The notes below the pieces were generated by a model. That model ran no database searches. It was given only the letters and a program-made list of their open reading frames with translations, and had not been told where the DNA came from. DNA of 59,329 nt from CAYWNA01 sp964459305. GTDB taxonomy: Bacteria; Planctomycetota; Planctomycetia; Pirellulales; Pirellulaceae. Both the position numbers and the translations under genes were made by a program. The stretch spans positions 1-59,329 of the forward strand of contig CAYWNA010000059.1 of the NCBI GenBank assembly GCA_964459305.1, written 5' to 3'. Below are positions 9,274 through 16,910 of the stretch, piece after piece (the stretch's first letter is position 1; each line of letters begins with the position of its first letter).

Positions 9274-10266
9274 CTATCGCAATAGGTCGGATCCACCACG
9301 CGTCTTCGGAGGGCGGGCCATCAACTCCTCGATGATTCCGGCCATCTCATCGGCCGGGAGTTTCGGTGTCACGAGGTAATGGTTCACCTTGTCCACGCGG
9401 GGATTCCAGATCACTTTGCCATCCGGCAGGCGTTCGACCCGGCCGGTGGGCTCCAACGTGAACAGTTCCGGCCTGGCGATGAACAAGACGGCAACCTGGT
9501 CCCAACTAGACCGGCCGTCAGTGATCGCCGTGCCCGTGCCCCAGAGCCGATAGGACTCGCGCACGGGATTCGTCTTGGGGACACCGGGCAGCAAGCGATG
9601 CCCCGTCTTGATCTCCTTGCCGCTGGGCGAGATGTAAAAGGGCATGGGCCACGTGTCCAGCAGCTCTTGGCCATAGGCGGACATGCCCATCTGCTGAAAA
9701 TTCCAACCGCCCGTACCCATGGCGACCCAGCGGTCTACTTTGGCACGCACCAGTTCTGCGCCGCGCGGATCGCGCAGGAGGTGGACCAGTCCGTGCGGAT
9801 GCCCGACCGTGCAGATCGTCACGCTGCGATCCGGCTGCGATTCGAGGAGCGATCGGTAAGCGGCGACAAGGTCGGGAGCTTCGTCCACCGTATCGTGGCC
9901 GAAACGCTTCGTATCCAAGGCGATCTGTTTCGTGTACGAGTTTCGAGGATCGCCGACGTCCGTGTCCTGGTACTGACCCAGCGGAAGGTCTCCGCGCCCA
10001 TAGTACGTGTTGATCGCGTCGCACGTTCCGACTCCGTATCGGTTTTTCCCGCTGCTGAAAATAACGCCCAGGATCCGCAATTCGCCGGCGTCAGCCAACG
10101 CGTGCAGGACGGCCAGCGCGCCGGCGTCGTCACAGTCGGAACCTATGTCCGTGTCAAAAATCACCGCAGGGCGATTGGCCTCTGCTCCACGAAGTACGCC
10201 CAGTTGCAGTGTCACTACCACGATCGTAGCCAGTGCGAAATGGAAAGCGTGTTCTCGAATGTTCAT
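9274..10266 (-). CDS. Exported inosine-uridine-type nucleoside hydrolase
   Basis: The 330-aa product carries a signal peptide (MNIREHAFHFALATIVVVTL, cleaved near GVLRGA) followed by the calcium-binding signature AVIFDTDIGSDCDDAGAL of the IunH family. The WNPRVDKVNHYLVT stretch near the C-terminus fits the family's late conserved Asp/His region. These enzymes split ribonucleosides into base and ribose; in planctomycetes, exported versions are common beside glycosidases and may act on other N- or O-glycosidic bonds. It is the first gene of a two-gene unit with the Tat-exported glycosidase. An AGGACC element upstream of the ATG may serve as ribosome site. Confidence 0.8.
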   Translation of the reverse strand: MNIREHAFHFALATIVVVTLQLGVLRGAEANRPAVIFDTDIGSDCDDAGALAVLHALADAGELRILGVIFSSGKNRYGVGTCDAINTYYGRGDLPLGQYQDTDVGDPRNSYTKQIALDTKRFGHDTVDEAPDLVAAYRSLLESQPDRSVTICTVGHPHGLVHLLRDPRGAELVRAKVDRWVAMGTGGWNFQQMGMSAYGQELLDTWPMPFYISPSGKEIKTGHRLLPGVPKTNPVRESYRLWGTGTAITDGRSSWDQVAVLFIARPELFTLEPTGRVERLPDGKVIWNPRVDKVNHYLVTPKLPADEMAGIIEELMARPPKTRGGSDLLR

Positions 10267-10439
10267 AGTATGGTCCTATCGCGGTTGAACTGACGTGCTG
10301 TGCAGGCCGTAAGCCAAATATGCCAAGCCTCTGCGTGTCAGGCAAGGGCCGCGGATACCCAGCGTACCCTGAAGCGACAGCCAAACAAGCACTGAACTGT
10401 GGAATCCACGTTCTAGGCGAGCGGCAGATGAAAATTCAC

Positions 10440-10500
10440 CGTGGGATAGGCTTCCAGCCTGTCAAATATGCGGCCTGACAGGCTGGAAGCCTATCCCACG
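10440..10500. repeat. Perfect 25-bp inverted repeat (GGGATAGGCTTCCAGCC family)
   Basis: The arms at 10440-10464 and 10476-10500 are perfectly complementary with an 11-base loop. It lies about 60 bases past the stop of the beta-helix gene, so it could terminate that transcript. The same arm sequence recurs imperfectly at 38079-38134, which marks it as a dispersed element rather than a unique terminator. Confidence 0.85.
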
Positions 10501-10562
10501 AGTACGCGAATTTCCGCCGCTCGTTCTACGCATTGTTTTTCCTCTCGTGCAATCGACCGCCG

Positions 10563-13500
10563 TCAATCAACTTTCTGCTCTGCCAGTATCTCGTCGGCGG
10601 TCAAGGCGACTGGCAGAATGCGTATAGGACCAATCTTGCCACGAAAGTACGCTGGGTTCGGTTCGTGTGCCCGCCGTCCTATCCGTAGGGGCTGATCGTT
10701 GACGAGCGATCCAACACGGGTCATGTCGTGGGGAGCGCCACTGAGGCGTCCATCGACATAGCTCTGACCTGTGTCGCCACGACGGACAAATGCCACATGA
10801 ACCCAACGGTAAAGTGGAACTGAATCGCGTGCCGTCGGGGAGTATACGTTGCCCGCTCGCAAAGAGATGGAGCCCGGAACACCCTCCTTCTCCCAGCCCC
10901 ATGACCACTGATTGGAAGCGCCGAATCCGTTGCCCTTCGAAACGATAACGGCGCTGCCGGGAACAGACTTCCAGATCCATGCTGTCAGTGTGAAATCGCC
11001 TCCGCCGACGTCGAGATCGGCGGGCGCCTCGGCATAGCCGCCCTTCCGCCCCGTAATGAGTGCACCTGCGCCGTGCGGGCCACCGGTCGGATCGACGACC
11101 GCCGAACCGTGCAGCCGGGCATCACGGCCGCTTCCGGAAGAATCCAGCAGGCGTCCGTCCGCAGTCTGCGTCATGGTGTAGCTCGCACCTCCTTTGGCGA
11201 AACGCAGCGCAACGTGCTGATCCTGCGACACGGCGTTACGCGTCAAAGTGGTATCGACGACGTCCTTCACGGCCACGCGATAGGCAGTCTGCTCATCAAT
11301 GTCGACGACCTCGATTTCCACACAGGTGGGCGTGATCAGCCGCAGATTCTGCATGTCGAGCGTGGGTTGGATGTTCCAATTTTCCGCCTTGGTGGCGGAG
11401 GCAGCGTCGACGGGCTTGCTGAACAGGACTCGAATTCGTCTTGTTTCAGGTTGGACAACCGCACGATCAAGGCGCGGCGGCGTAGAATCGGCTGGCGTGC
11501 GGAGTTCGCAGATTCGGGTCGGTTCACTGAGTGGCGCGAACTCGCCGTCTGCCACCGCAACCGAATAGCGGTAGACGGTCGACTCATCCAGAAACCGATC
11601 CTCGAAGGTTGGCAGATCCGTGACGGCGATCTTCTTGCTGTCCCGATATACGAAGTACCTGGGTCGACCGGAAAACGCATGTTCCGGTGGTTGCCAGGAA
11701 AGTCCCACACGATCCCAAGCCGGCGCTATCGCCGTCAGTTGCCGCGGCGCCGGAGGCGTCTCGGGTACGGCAGATCGCCCGCCAAAAGCCGGAGGGAAAT
11801 CGGACGTCAGGCCGATGTTCCCAAAGTCCATCAACGTCTCCCGAAAATCAGGGTTCCAACTGACGTTCTCCGTCGTTGCAGATTCGACGTTTTCCGGGCC
11901 GTTACCCCGAATCGGCCATCCCTGGGCGCGTTCGATATGCAAATGCCGGAATACCTGATGCATGCTCTTGAAAGGCCAGTCCAGGAAGATACCGTCGGGC
12001 GGGATGTCTTGCATGGAGGGGATGGCTTCGGTGTCCGCAATGGTGATCTGCTCGAAGCAGTTAACACAATCGCCGCCGGGAATGTTCAGCGTCGCGGTAT
12101 GGATCGCCCCCATATCGCCGCTGTCCTGGCCACAATGGTGGATTCGCAAATGATGGAAGCTGTTCCCTCTGGCCGGTGGGTATCGAGTGAACGAATGCGG
12201 CGTGACATGTTGCGCATTGGTGTTGCCACGCATCGTTGTCGCGTAACGCGATGAGTTGTAAAGCTCGCAGAATGCGATTTCATTGTCGCTGGCGCTCATG
12301 ACGTTGACGCAGGCCGCGTAGATGTGGAGCTGCCCGACATCGTGGATGCGACAGTTCACAATCCTGTTACGTTGGCAGACGCCGGTCGTACGCTTCTGGT
12401 CATTCGGTGGAAGGAACCGGTTCGAGAGCGTAACGCCGTTGACGGCCATCTGCTCGATCCAACATCCTTCCACGAAATGGTCCGTATTGTGACCGACCAT
12501 CATGACGCCGTTGCGGCCACTGTTGCGCAAATGGCATCGACGGATCTCGATTCGAGCTGCGTTGCGCATCCAGACCAAGGCAAAGTCCTGCGCCCCCCAT
12601 TCTTGATTCCACCAAGCCAACACGGGCGAGAGATCGTCCGTTTCCTCCAACGCTAGGCCGATGAAGCTCAGGTTCTCGACGCATCGCCCGGCCGACTCGC
12701 CGCAGATTCGGAGCAACGTCTTCACGCACGGCGCGGTGATATTCAGTTGATCCGGGTGGGCGCTAACGATCGGGATGTAGTAGAGCACGCGCGCGGATTC
12801 ATCCAGGTAAAACTCGCCGGGCGCATCGAGGAAGGCAAGCTCGTCTTCCAGGAAATAGCGTGCACGGCCTTGAATCTGGGTCCGGCATCCTATCGTGTCG
12901 AAGGTCAGTCTGCGCGCGGATGGATCGATGCTGCGTACGCCATAGTTGTAGCGGTGCCAGTTGCATTTGCCCCAGGGAAACACCGCGATTTTCATTTGTT
13001 GGACGTGGGTCGCCGGCGATTCGTCTCCCGGCCGATACACGAGCCACCCGGTGTTTTGTCCCGGCGACAGCTCGGGGCTGCCATGTTCGCTCACCAGATA
13101 GCGTCCCAGAGCCGTGGGCATACCGGTTTGCTCTTGCAGATTGGGAAAGCGCGCCTTGTGCACACGTTGTCCGTTTTCGTACATCGTGTGGAAGACCCAT
13201 CCTTCCGGAAGCGGCAGTTTCCAGATGCGGTTCGTGTGTTGCTGCCATCCGCGGAGCGTTCGGCTGCCCAAAATGCGCGCCTTGCCCGGACCCGCGACAC
13301 TACGGTACACCACGCGGTGCCCGTCGCGGCCGGAATCTCGAAGATCGAATTCCAGGGGATTTTCGAGGCGATAGACTCCTTCGGCAAGACTCACCACGAC
13401 ATCGGAGGTAGCTGTCTTGATGGCTTCGCGCGCGGCCTGCTGAGCCCGCTGCAACGTTCGGAACGGCGAGTCCTTGGTCCCCGTCTGCTGATCACTACCC

Positions 13501-13610
13501 ATCGGGCTCACATGAAACTCATGCGCTCCGGCCATGTTCGCACACAGCAACGTCATCACCAGCAGATAGTACGCGCGGCGTTGTGGTACAGAACTCACTT
13601 CAAGCTCCAC
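10563..13610 (-). CDS. Exported parallel beta-helix protein with Fn3 and LamG domains (GH141-like)
   Basis: This is a secreted 1015-aa multidomain enzyme candidate. After a signal peptide (AYYLLVMTLLCANMAGA) come the hallmark HEFHVSPMGSDQQTG and SPFRTLQRAQQAAREA. A right-handed beta-helix follows, with turns such as IEIRRCHLRNSGRNGVMMVG and NEIAFCELYNSSRYATTM. YENGQRVHKARFPN is typical of GH141-type beta-helix glycosidases. Residues about 625-720 form an Fn3-like domain (RVGLSWQPPEHAFSG), followed by a bacterial Ig-like segment. The last 190 residues form a LamG/concanavalin domain (DFTLTAWIWKSVPGSAVIVS). The annotated start is GTG at 13610; a GTG at 13598 with GGAG six bases upstream is a good alternative. 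The substrate is not predictable from sequence. Confidence 0.7.
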   Translation of the reverse strand: MELEVSSVPQRRAYYLLVMTLLCANMAGAHEFHVSPMGSDQQTGTKDSPFRTLQRAQQAAREAIKTATSDVVVSLAEGVYRLENPLEFDLRDSGRDGHRVVYRSVAGPGKARILGSRTLRGWQQHTNRIWKLPLPEGWVFHTMYENGQRVHKARFPNLQEQTGMPTALGRYLVSEHGSPELSPGQNTGWLVYRPGDESPATHVQQMKIAVFPWGKCNWHRYNYGVRSIDPSARRLTFDTIGCRTQIQGRARYFLEDELAFLDAPGEFYLDESARVLYYIPIVSAHPDQLNITAPCVKTLLRICGESAGRCVENLSFIGLALEETDDLSPVLAWWNQEWGAQDFALVWMRNAARIEIRRCHLRNSGRNGVMMVGHNTDHFVEGCWIEQMAVNGVTLSNRFLPPNDQKRTTGVCQRNRIVNCRIHDVGQLHIYAACVNVMSASDNEIAFCELYNSSRYATTMRGNTNAQHVTPHSFTRYPPARGNSFHHLRIHHCGQDSGDMGAIHTATLNIPGGDCVNCFEQITIADTEAIPSMQDIPPDGIFLDWPFKSMHQVFRHLHIERAQGWPIRGNGPENVESATTENVSWNPDFRETLMDFGNIGLTSDFPPAFGGRSAVPETPPAPRQLTAIAPAWDRVGLSWQPPEHAFSGRPRYFVYRDSKKIAVTDLPTFEDRFLDESTVYRYSVAVADGEFAPLSEPTRICELRTPADSTPPRLDRAVVQPETRRIRVLFSKPVDAASATKAENWNIQPTLDMQNLRLITPTCVEIEVVDIDEQTAYRVAVKDVVDTTLTRNAVSQDQHVALRFAKGGASYTMTQTADGRLLDSSGSGRDARLHGSAVVDPTGGPHGAGALITGRKGGYAEAPADLDVGGGDFTLTAWIWKSVPGSAVIVSKGNGFGASNQWSWGWEKEGVPGSISLRAGNVYSPTARDSVPLYRWVHVAFVRRGDTGQSYVDGRLSGAPHDMTRVGSLVNDQPLRIGRRAHEPNPAYFRGKIGPIRILPVALTADEILAEQKVD

Positions 13611-13716
13611 TTGGTTCCGAGGAACGACTCACCTTCAGCGGATAGTGTAGAACATCACTGTGCGTCAATAGTTTGTCAATGAGACACAAGTCGAGTCACG
13701 CCGTCTCGACTTGACA

Positions 13717-13941
13717 TCATTCCGACTCGCCTGCGTGGCCAACGTTGAACACGTGGTCGACTTTGAACGACTGGAATAGGCCGTAGCCGATCGTGTTGTA
13801 GTGCCGTCCTGGCGGTGGGCCGTTCTTCGGCGCTTGCTCAAAGGACATTGGTGTGACGATGCCTTGAGGTGGAACGGCGTGGTGTGGCCCTAGCTTTGGG
13901 CGTGAGACGTGCCCGGAGACCGTCGGTTTTGAAAGAGAAGG
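13717..13941 (-). other. Open frame directly in phase with the RT stop codon
   Basis: Beyond the UGA stop of the reverse transcriptase the same frame stays open for about 74 codons. It holds KPTVSGHVSRPKLGPHHAVP and an internal ATG (13848) giving MSFEQAPKNGPPPGRHYN, ending FNVGHAGESE. No family was recognised. It could be a small gene, a lost C-terminal extension or chance. The remaining bases to 13610 contain no other candidate. Confidence 0.3.
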
Positions 13942-14814
13942 TCACCGGAGCATCTTGCGGAGTCCCCGGTATCCTTCCAGTTGCTGGCGCTGCGCAGCGT
14001 CGCGCGAAAACCAACGAGATTGGAGCTGGCGAATTCGCCTCAAGATTCTGTGGGAGAGGCGTAGACGGCGGCCGTCGAGGACCAAGCCGGTAATCTCCGG
14101 CCGCTGATTCGCGCGCTGCAACCGCCAACCTTTGCTGGGTTGGATGTGATACCCGAAACGGCCCAGCTTATCGCCAACCTGCTGCCGAAAGGCGGACGGT
14201 TCGCTGTCGGTTGGCCAAGAGAAGGCCAGATCGTCGGAGTAGCGCGAATATCGCGCTCCGTGCCGGCCAGCCAGCTCACTCAAGCCTTCGTCCAACGGCT
14301 GATTGACCAGATTGCTGAGTGCCGGACTGGTGGGGGCTCCCTGCGGCAAACCGCCATGATAGACGCAAAGCCGCATCAAAATCTGCAGTGCATCACCCCC
14401 CCAACCCATCTCGCGAAACCAACCGCGTACTCGATGCGCAGCCGTGGCGGGAAAGAAGTCGGCTAAATCGACGGTCAAGACAATCGCTTGGCCTAAGTGC
14501 CGCCTGGCGTGAGTGGCGATTGAGTAGCCCGCGCGAAACGCCATCGCTGCCTCGTGGATCGGCTGCTCGACCAGGTAGCGGTGCAGCAATCGTCGCTGCA
14601 ACTTCTTCAATGCGCTCGACGGGGCGGAGATGCGGCGTTTTCCGCCTCCTCGCTTGCGAATGGTGAACGGTCGATAACTCAATCGCGGGTTGGTCGTGAC
14701 GGACATCACCTCCTCGATGGGGAGATCGAGCAGCGCGGCGAGTTTCGTTAGCCCGGCATTCGCGCCATGCGCTGGAAGCACGCCAGCCACGATGCGTGTC
14801 AGCAACTCGTTCAT
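13942..14814 (-). CDS. Retron-type reverse transcriptase
   Basis: The 290-aa protein has the RT blocks in order: RKRGGGKRRISAPSSAL (residues 54-70), LTVDLADFFPAT with the first catalytic Asp at 116, GLPQGAPTSPALSNL (155-169), RYSRYSDDLAFSW with the YxDD-type centre at 192-195, and QPSKGWRLQR (225-234). Two marks point to retrons: THARRH at 101-106, in the position of the retron NAxxH motif, and ITG at 241-243, in the position of VTG. Its length fits a stand-alone retron RT of about 300 aa; no maturase or endonuclease domain is present, which argues against a group II intron. The ATG overlaps the stop of the SPFH gene (ATGA), implying coupled translation. The role as an anti-phage cDNA synthase is inferred from the family. 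Confidence 0.88.
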   Translation of the reverse strand: MNELLTRIVAGVLPAHGANAGLTKLAALLDLPIEEVMSVTTNPRLSYRPFTIRKRGGGKRRISAPSSALKKLQRRLLHRYLVEQPIHEAAMAFRAGYSIATHARRHLGQAIVLTVDLADFFPATAAHRVRGWFREMGWGGDALQILMRLCVYHGGLPQGAPTSPALSNLVNQPLDEGLSELAGRHGARYSRYSDDLAFSWPTDSEPSAFRQQVGDKLGRFGYHIQPSKGWRLQRANQRPEITGLVLDGRRLRLSHRILRRIRQLQSRWFSRDAAQRQQLEGYRGLRKMLR

Positions 14815-15530
14815 GTGGCATCCTTGGTAGCAGAATCAGGCGATGGTGTCTCGCGAGAAAACATGCGGTCCAAGCCTGGGATCACAATCACATTGCCGGA
14901 CTTCGAGGCCAGACTGGCCAACAACTCCAGTTCCTGCATGCGAATCAAGTGCGGATTCTCCTGGAGCAGCCGGGCCGTGTTCGCTCGGGCACGCGCGGCC
15001 GCAACTTCATGGCGGGCGGCAACCAAGTTGGCCCGCCCTTTCAGTTCGGCTTCCGTTTCCTGTAAGAATACGCTGCGCACCGGACCAGGAAGCACAATGT
15101 CTTTCACACCGACGCGCGACAACTCGACGCCGTACTTGGCCGCTCGCGGCGCGACTTCCGCTTGCACACCGGAAGACAGTGCATCGCGGTTCTGCATCAA
15201 ATCTTCAAGCGTCTGACCTGTGACGGCCTCACGAAGGGTCAACTGAAGATCCTGATACAGTTGCGAGATGTGGTTCTCGACCTGGTGTCGCGCAGCAACG
15301 GGGTCCGAGACTCGGAACTGCGCGATCAACGTAATCCGAATTCCGATCTTGTCACTGGTCAGGATTTCCTGCGCCTCGATCGTCTGACTCGTCTCGCGGA
15401 CGTCGACCACATCGATTCTCTTTCCCTCCCACGGCCAATATCGATAGCGGCCTGCTTCCACGACTCCCACGAAACGCCCCTTGTCGTAGAGGAGCCCGCG
15501 CTGGTAATCACGGATGATCCACTTTGCCAT
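14811..15530 (-). CDS. SPFH/band-7 (slipin-like) domain protein paired with the RT
   Basis: The 239-aa product begins MAKWIIRDYQRGLLYDKGRF, typical of bacterial slipin-like SPFH proteins. It continues with the band-7 core (VVDVRETSQTIEAQEILTSD, then GIRITLIAQFRVSDPVAARH) and a helical, Ala/Glu/Arg-rich tail (ETEAELKGRANLVAARHEVA) expected to oligomerise. No transmembrane helix is evident. SPFH proteins form ring-like assemblies on membranes and often scaffold proteases or membrane effectors. An AGGAGGT ribosome site lies six bases before the ATG. The overlap with the RT gene and the structured leader upstream suggest it is the accessory or effector component of the RT system. It would then occupy the place that other retrons give to an effector gene between ncRNA and RT. 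That role is inference. Confidence 0.85.
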   Translation of the reverse strand: MAKWIIRDYQRGLLYDKGRFVGVVEAGRYRYWPWEGKRIDVVDVRETSQTIEAQEILTSDKIGIRITLIAQFRVSDPVAARHQVENHISQLYQDLQLTLREAVTGQTLEDLMQNRDALSSGVQAEVAPRAAKYGVELSRVGVKDIVLPGPVRSVFLQETEAELKGRANLVAARHEVAAARARANTARLLQENPHLIRMQELELLASLASKSGNVIVIPGLDRMFSRETPSPDSATKDAT

Positions 15531-15568
15531 TTGTGACCTCCTGAGACGCTATGAGCTCGTGAAACAAC

Positions 15569-15598
15569 CAGGCGGCGCGACACGTTCCGCGCCGCCTG
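15569..15598 (-). promoter_or_regulatory. 11-bp perfect hairpin in the leader of the SPFH-RT operon
   Basis: Arms CAGGCGGCGCG (15569-15579) and CGCGCCGCCTG (15588-15598) flank an 8-base loop, about 40 bases before the SPFH start. There is no U-run after it, so a simple terminator is less likely than an attenuator, processing site or part of the leader RNA. Confidence 0.6.
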
Positions 15599-15661
15599 AG
15601 ATGAACAGTGACGAGCCGAATTCTAAACACCACAGTTCACACCGTGCTGATCGATTGCGAA

Positions 15662-15860
15662 CCAAGAGGACATGAGCAATCCCAACGCATGTCGGCGAAG
15701 GGATCGTCCGAATACGCTCTGGCGTGGGAGTTCGGTTGATGACGCCGCAGGCAACGCGGTCGGCGAACCGACGGCGCGCCGTGTTGACGCCAGGTATCCC
15801 CGAACTCGCAAGACGGCAAAGCGCAACGAGCCGCAGCTCGCCATCGGATCGTCCTCTTGG
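15662..15860 (-). ncRNA. Candidate retron msr-msd RNA upstream of SPFH-RT
   Basis: Read on the minus strand, CCAAGAGGAC (15860-15851) and GTCCTCTTGG (15671-15662) are perfectly complementary over 10 bases. A G-U pair on each side extends this to 12. They enclose 179 bases, the arrangement of retron a1/a2 repeats. Inside are a small hairpin near the a1 side (CGAGC/GCTCG), a long-range 8-bp stem (15800-15807 with 15728-15735, GAGTTCGG/CCGAACTC) and, within it, a GTCGG-TTCG-CCGAC hairpin (15759-15772). A G directly follows a1, as expected of a branching guanosine. The span of 199 bases and the position ahead of accessory gene and RT match known retrons. No protein-coding frame here looks real. 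This is a structural inference by eye, not a covariance match. Confidence 0.5.
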
Positions 15861-15863
15861 CGA

Positions 15864-15891
15864 TGTAGGGACGCGCTCGCGCGGCCCTACA
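15864..15891. repeat. Short palindrome (TGTAGGG...CCCTACA)
   Basis: Seven-base arms TGTAGGG and CCCTACA enclose a GC-rich centre that also pairs (CGCGC with GCGCG), giving a near-perfect 28-base palindrome. It sits just before the candidate ncRNA in the direction of transcription and could end the upstream WbsX-like transcript. The remaining gap to 16049 shows no gene. Confidence 0.6.
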
Positions 15892-16049
15892 ATTAGGGGC
15901 CATACGGCGGTACGCTCAGCCAAAACCAGGTGAACGCCGCTCTGACTTCGCCATCGATTCTACACGATATCGTCGCGGGGTGTGGTAGTGGGATGGAGTT
16001 TCCGCGTTTGCAGAATCGCAATTTGTGGCTGTCGAAATAAGCCGTTCCT

Positions 16050-16855
16050 CTAGCCCGCACCAAGTACGTCCCGGATCGCCTCCAGATACGCCATGCCATA
16101 TTCTGCATCGGGCTCCAGGTAGCTGCCCTCCGTCCACTCGTTCCACGAGTTGATATTGAGAATTCTCGGTCCATCGGGCCGCGATAGGATCCGCTCTTTG
16201 GTCGCCTGGAGAGCTTGGCGAAACTTCTGCGGCGTGTTGCCGGCCATGGTGTTGGTAATCGAGAAATAGGGCCTACCGTCGATCTTCCAGTGGGCCGGAT
16301 GGCTGAAATAGCGGCCAATCACATGCTCGACGATCCGATCAAACGTCTTGGGAGTCACCACGCCTGGGTAGAGGACCTTCCTCGCTTGACCGCGACTGTA
16401 GGGAAAGATGTCGATGTAGTCGTGATTGGCCCACATGCAGCAGAATTTCACCCGCCGGTTGTTCGCCGCGCCGAAGTAGCCCTCTTCCAGACAGCGATCC
16501 AGAAACGGGCCGTCGTCATACCAGTACCAATCGAAGATCCAATAGTCGATCCCGTGATCGGCAGCGACGGCGATCTTCTTTTCCATCACAGCTGGGTCGG
16601 CTTCGTCTTGGTAACCCCACGCCGGCACGCGAGGCTGGTAATGCCCGGGGAACCTCGGTTTGGCGGCCTTGACGAGTTCCCACTCCGTCCAGCCCTTGCC
16701 GAACTGCCGTTCGTTCCGGGGATCGACGTGGTAGTTGGGGAAGTAGTACGCACCGACCTGAAGATCTTTGTTGTCTGTCGATGATTTGGCCGTCGAACCA
16801 GACGCCCCGGCAGCCAAAGCCGCAGTGGCCACTCTCGACGAGTGGGGCCTTTCAT
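16050..16855 (-). CDS. GH99-like / WbsX-type protein, probable N-terminal frameshift
   Basis: The main frame (from 16832 downward) reads VGAYYFPNYHVDPRNERQFG, KGWTEWELVKAAKPRFPGHY, DYWIFDWYWYDDGPFLDRCL and LNINSWNEWTEGSYLEPDAE. These are the conserved blocks of the WbsX/GH99-like TIM barrel, with a complete C-terminus. The best start signal is ATG at 16855 behind GAGAGGAG, which gives MKGPTRREW, a Tat-like beginning, but in a different phase. A one-base shift near 16832 would join it to VATAALAAGASGSTAKS. Either the assembly has an indel or the export signal is broken. It is the last gene of the minus-strand operon with the sulfatase and GH106-like genes. Relatives act on mannose- or rhamnose-containing glycans. 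Confidence 0.7.
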
Positions 16856-16910
16856 GGCTACTCCTCTCTAACGATTTCTTGACTGTGGCGACAGGAAGCC
16901 ATCACCACGT

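Noticed and set aside
11073..12254. Plus-strand open frame of 393 codons inside the beta-helix gene
   Set aside because: It is the antisense shadow of a coherent minus-strand protein with repeated coils; the plus translation is Arg-rich without motifs.
13942..14814. RT as part of a group II intron
   Set aside because: No maturase X or endonuclease domain follows, the protein is short, and the gene is coupled to the SPFH gene.
15569..15598. Rho-independent terminator for an upstream transcript
   Set aside because: No T-run follows the stem on either strand, and no coding gene ends shortly before it.
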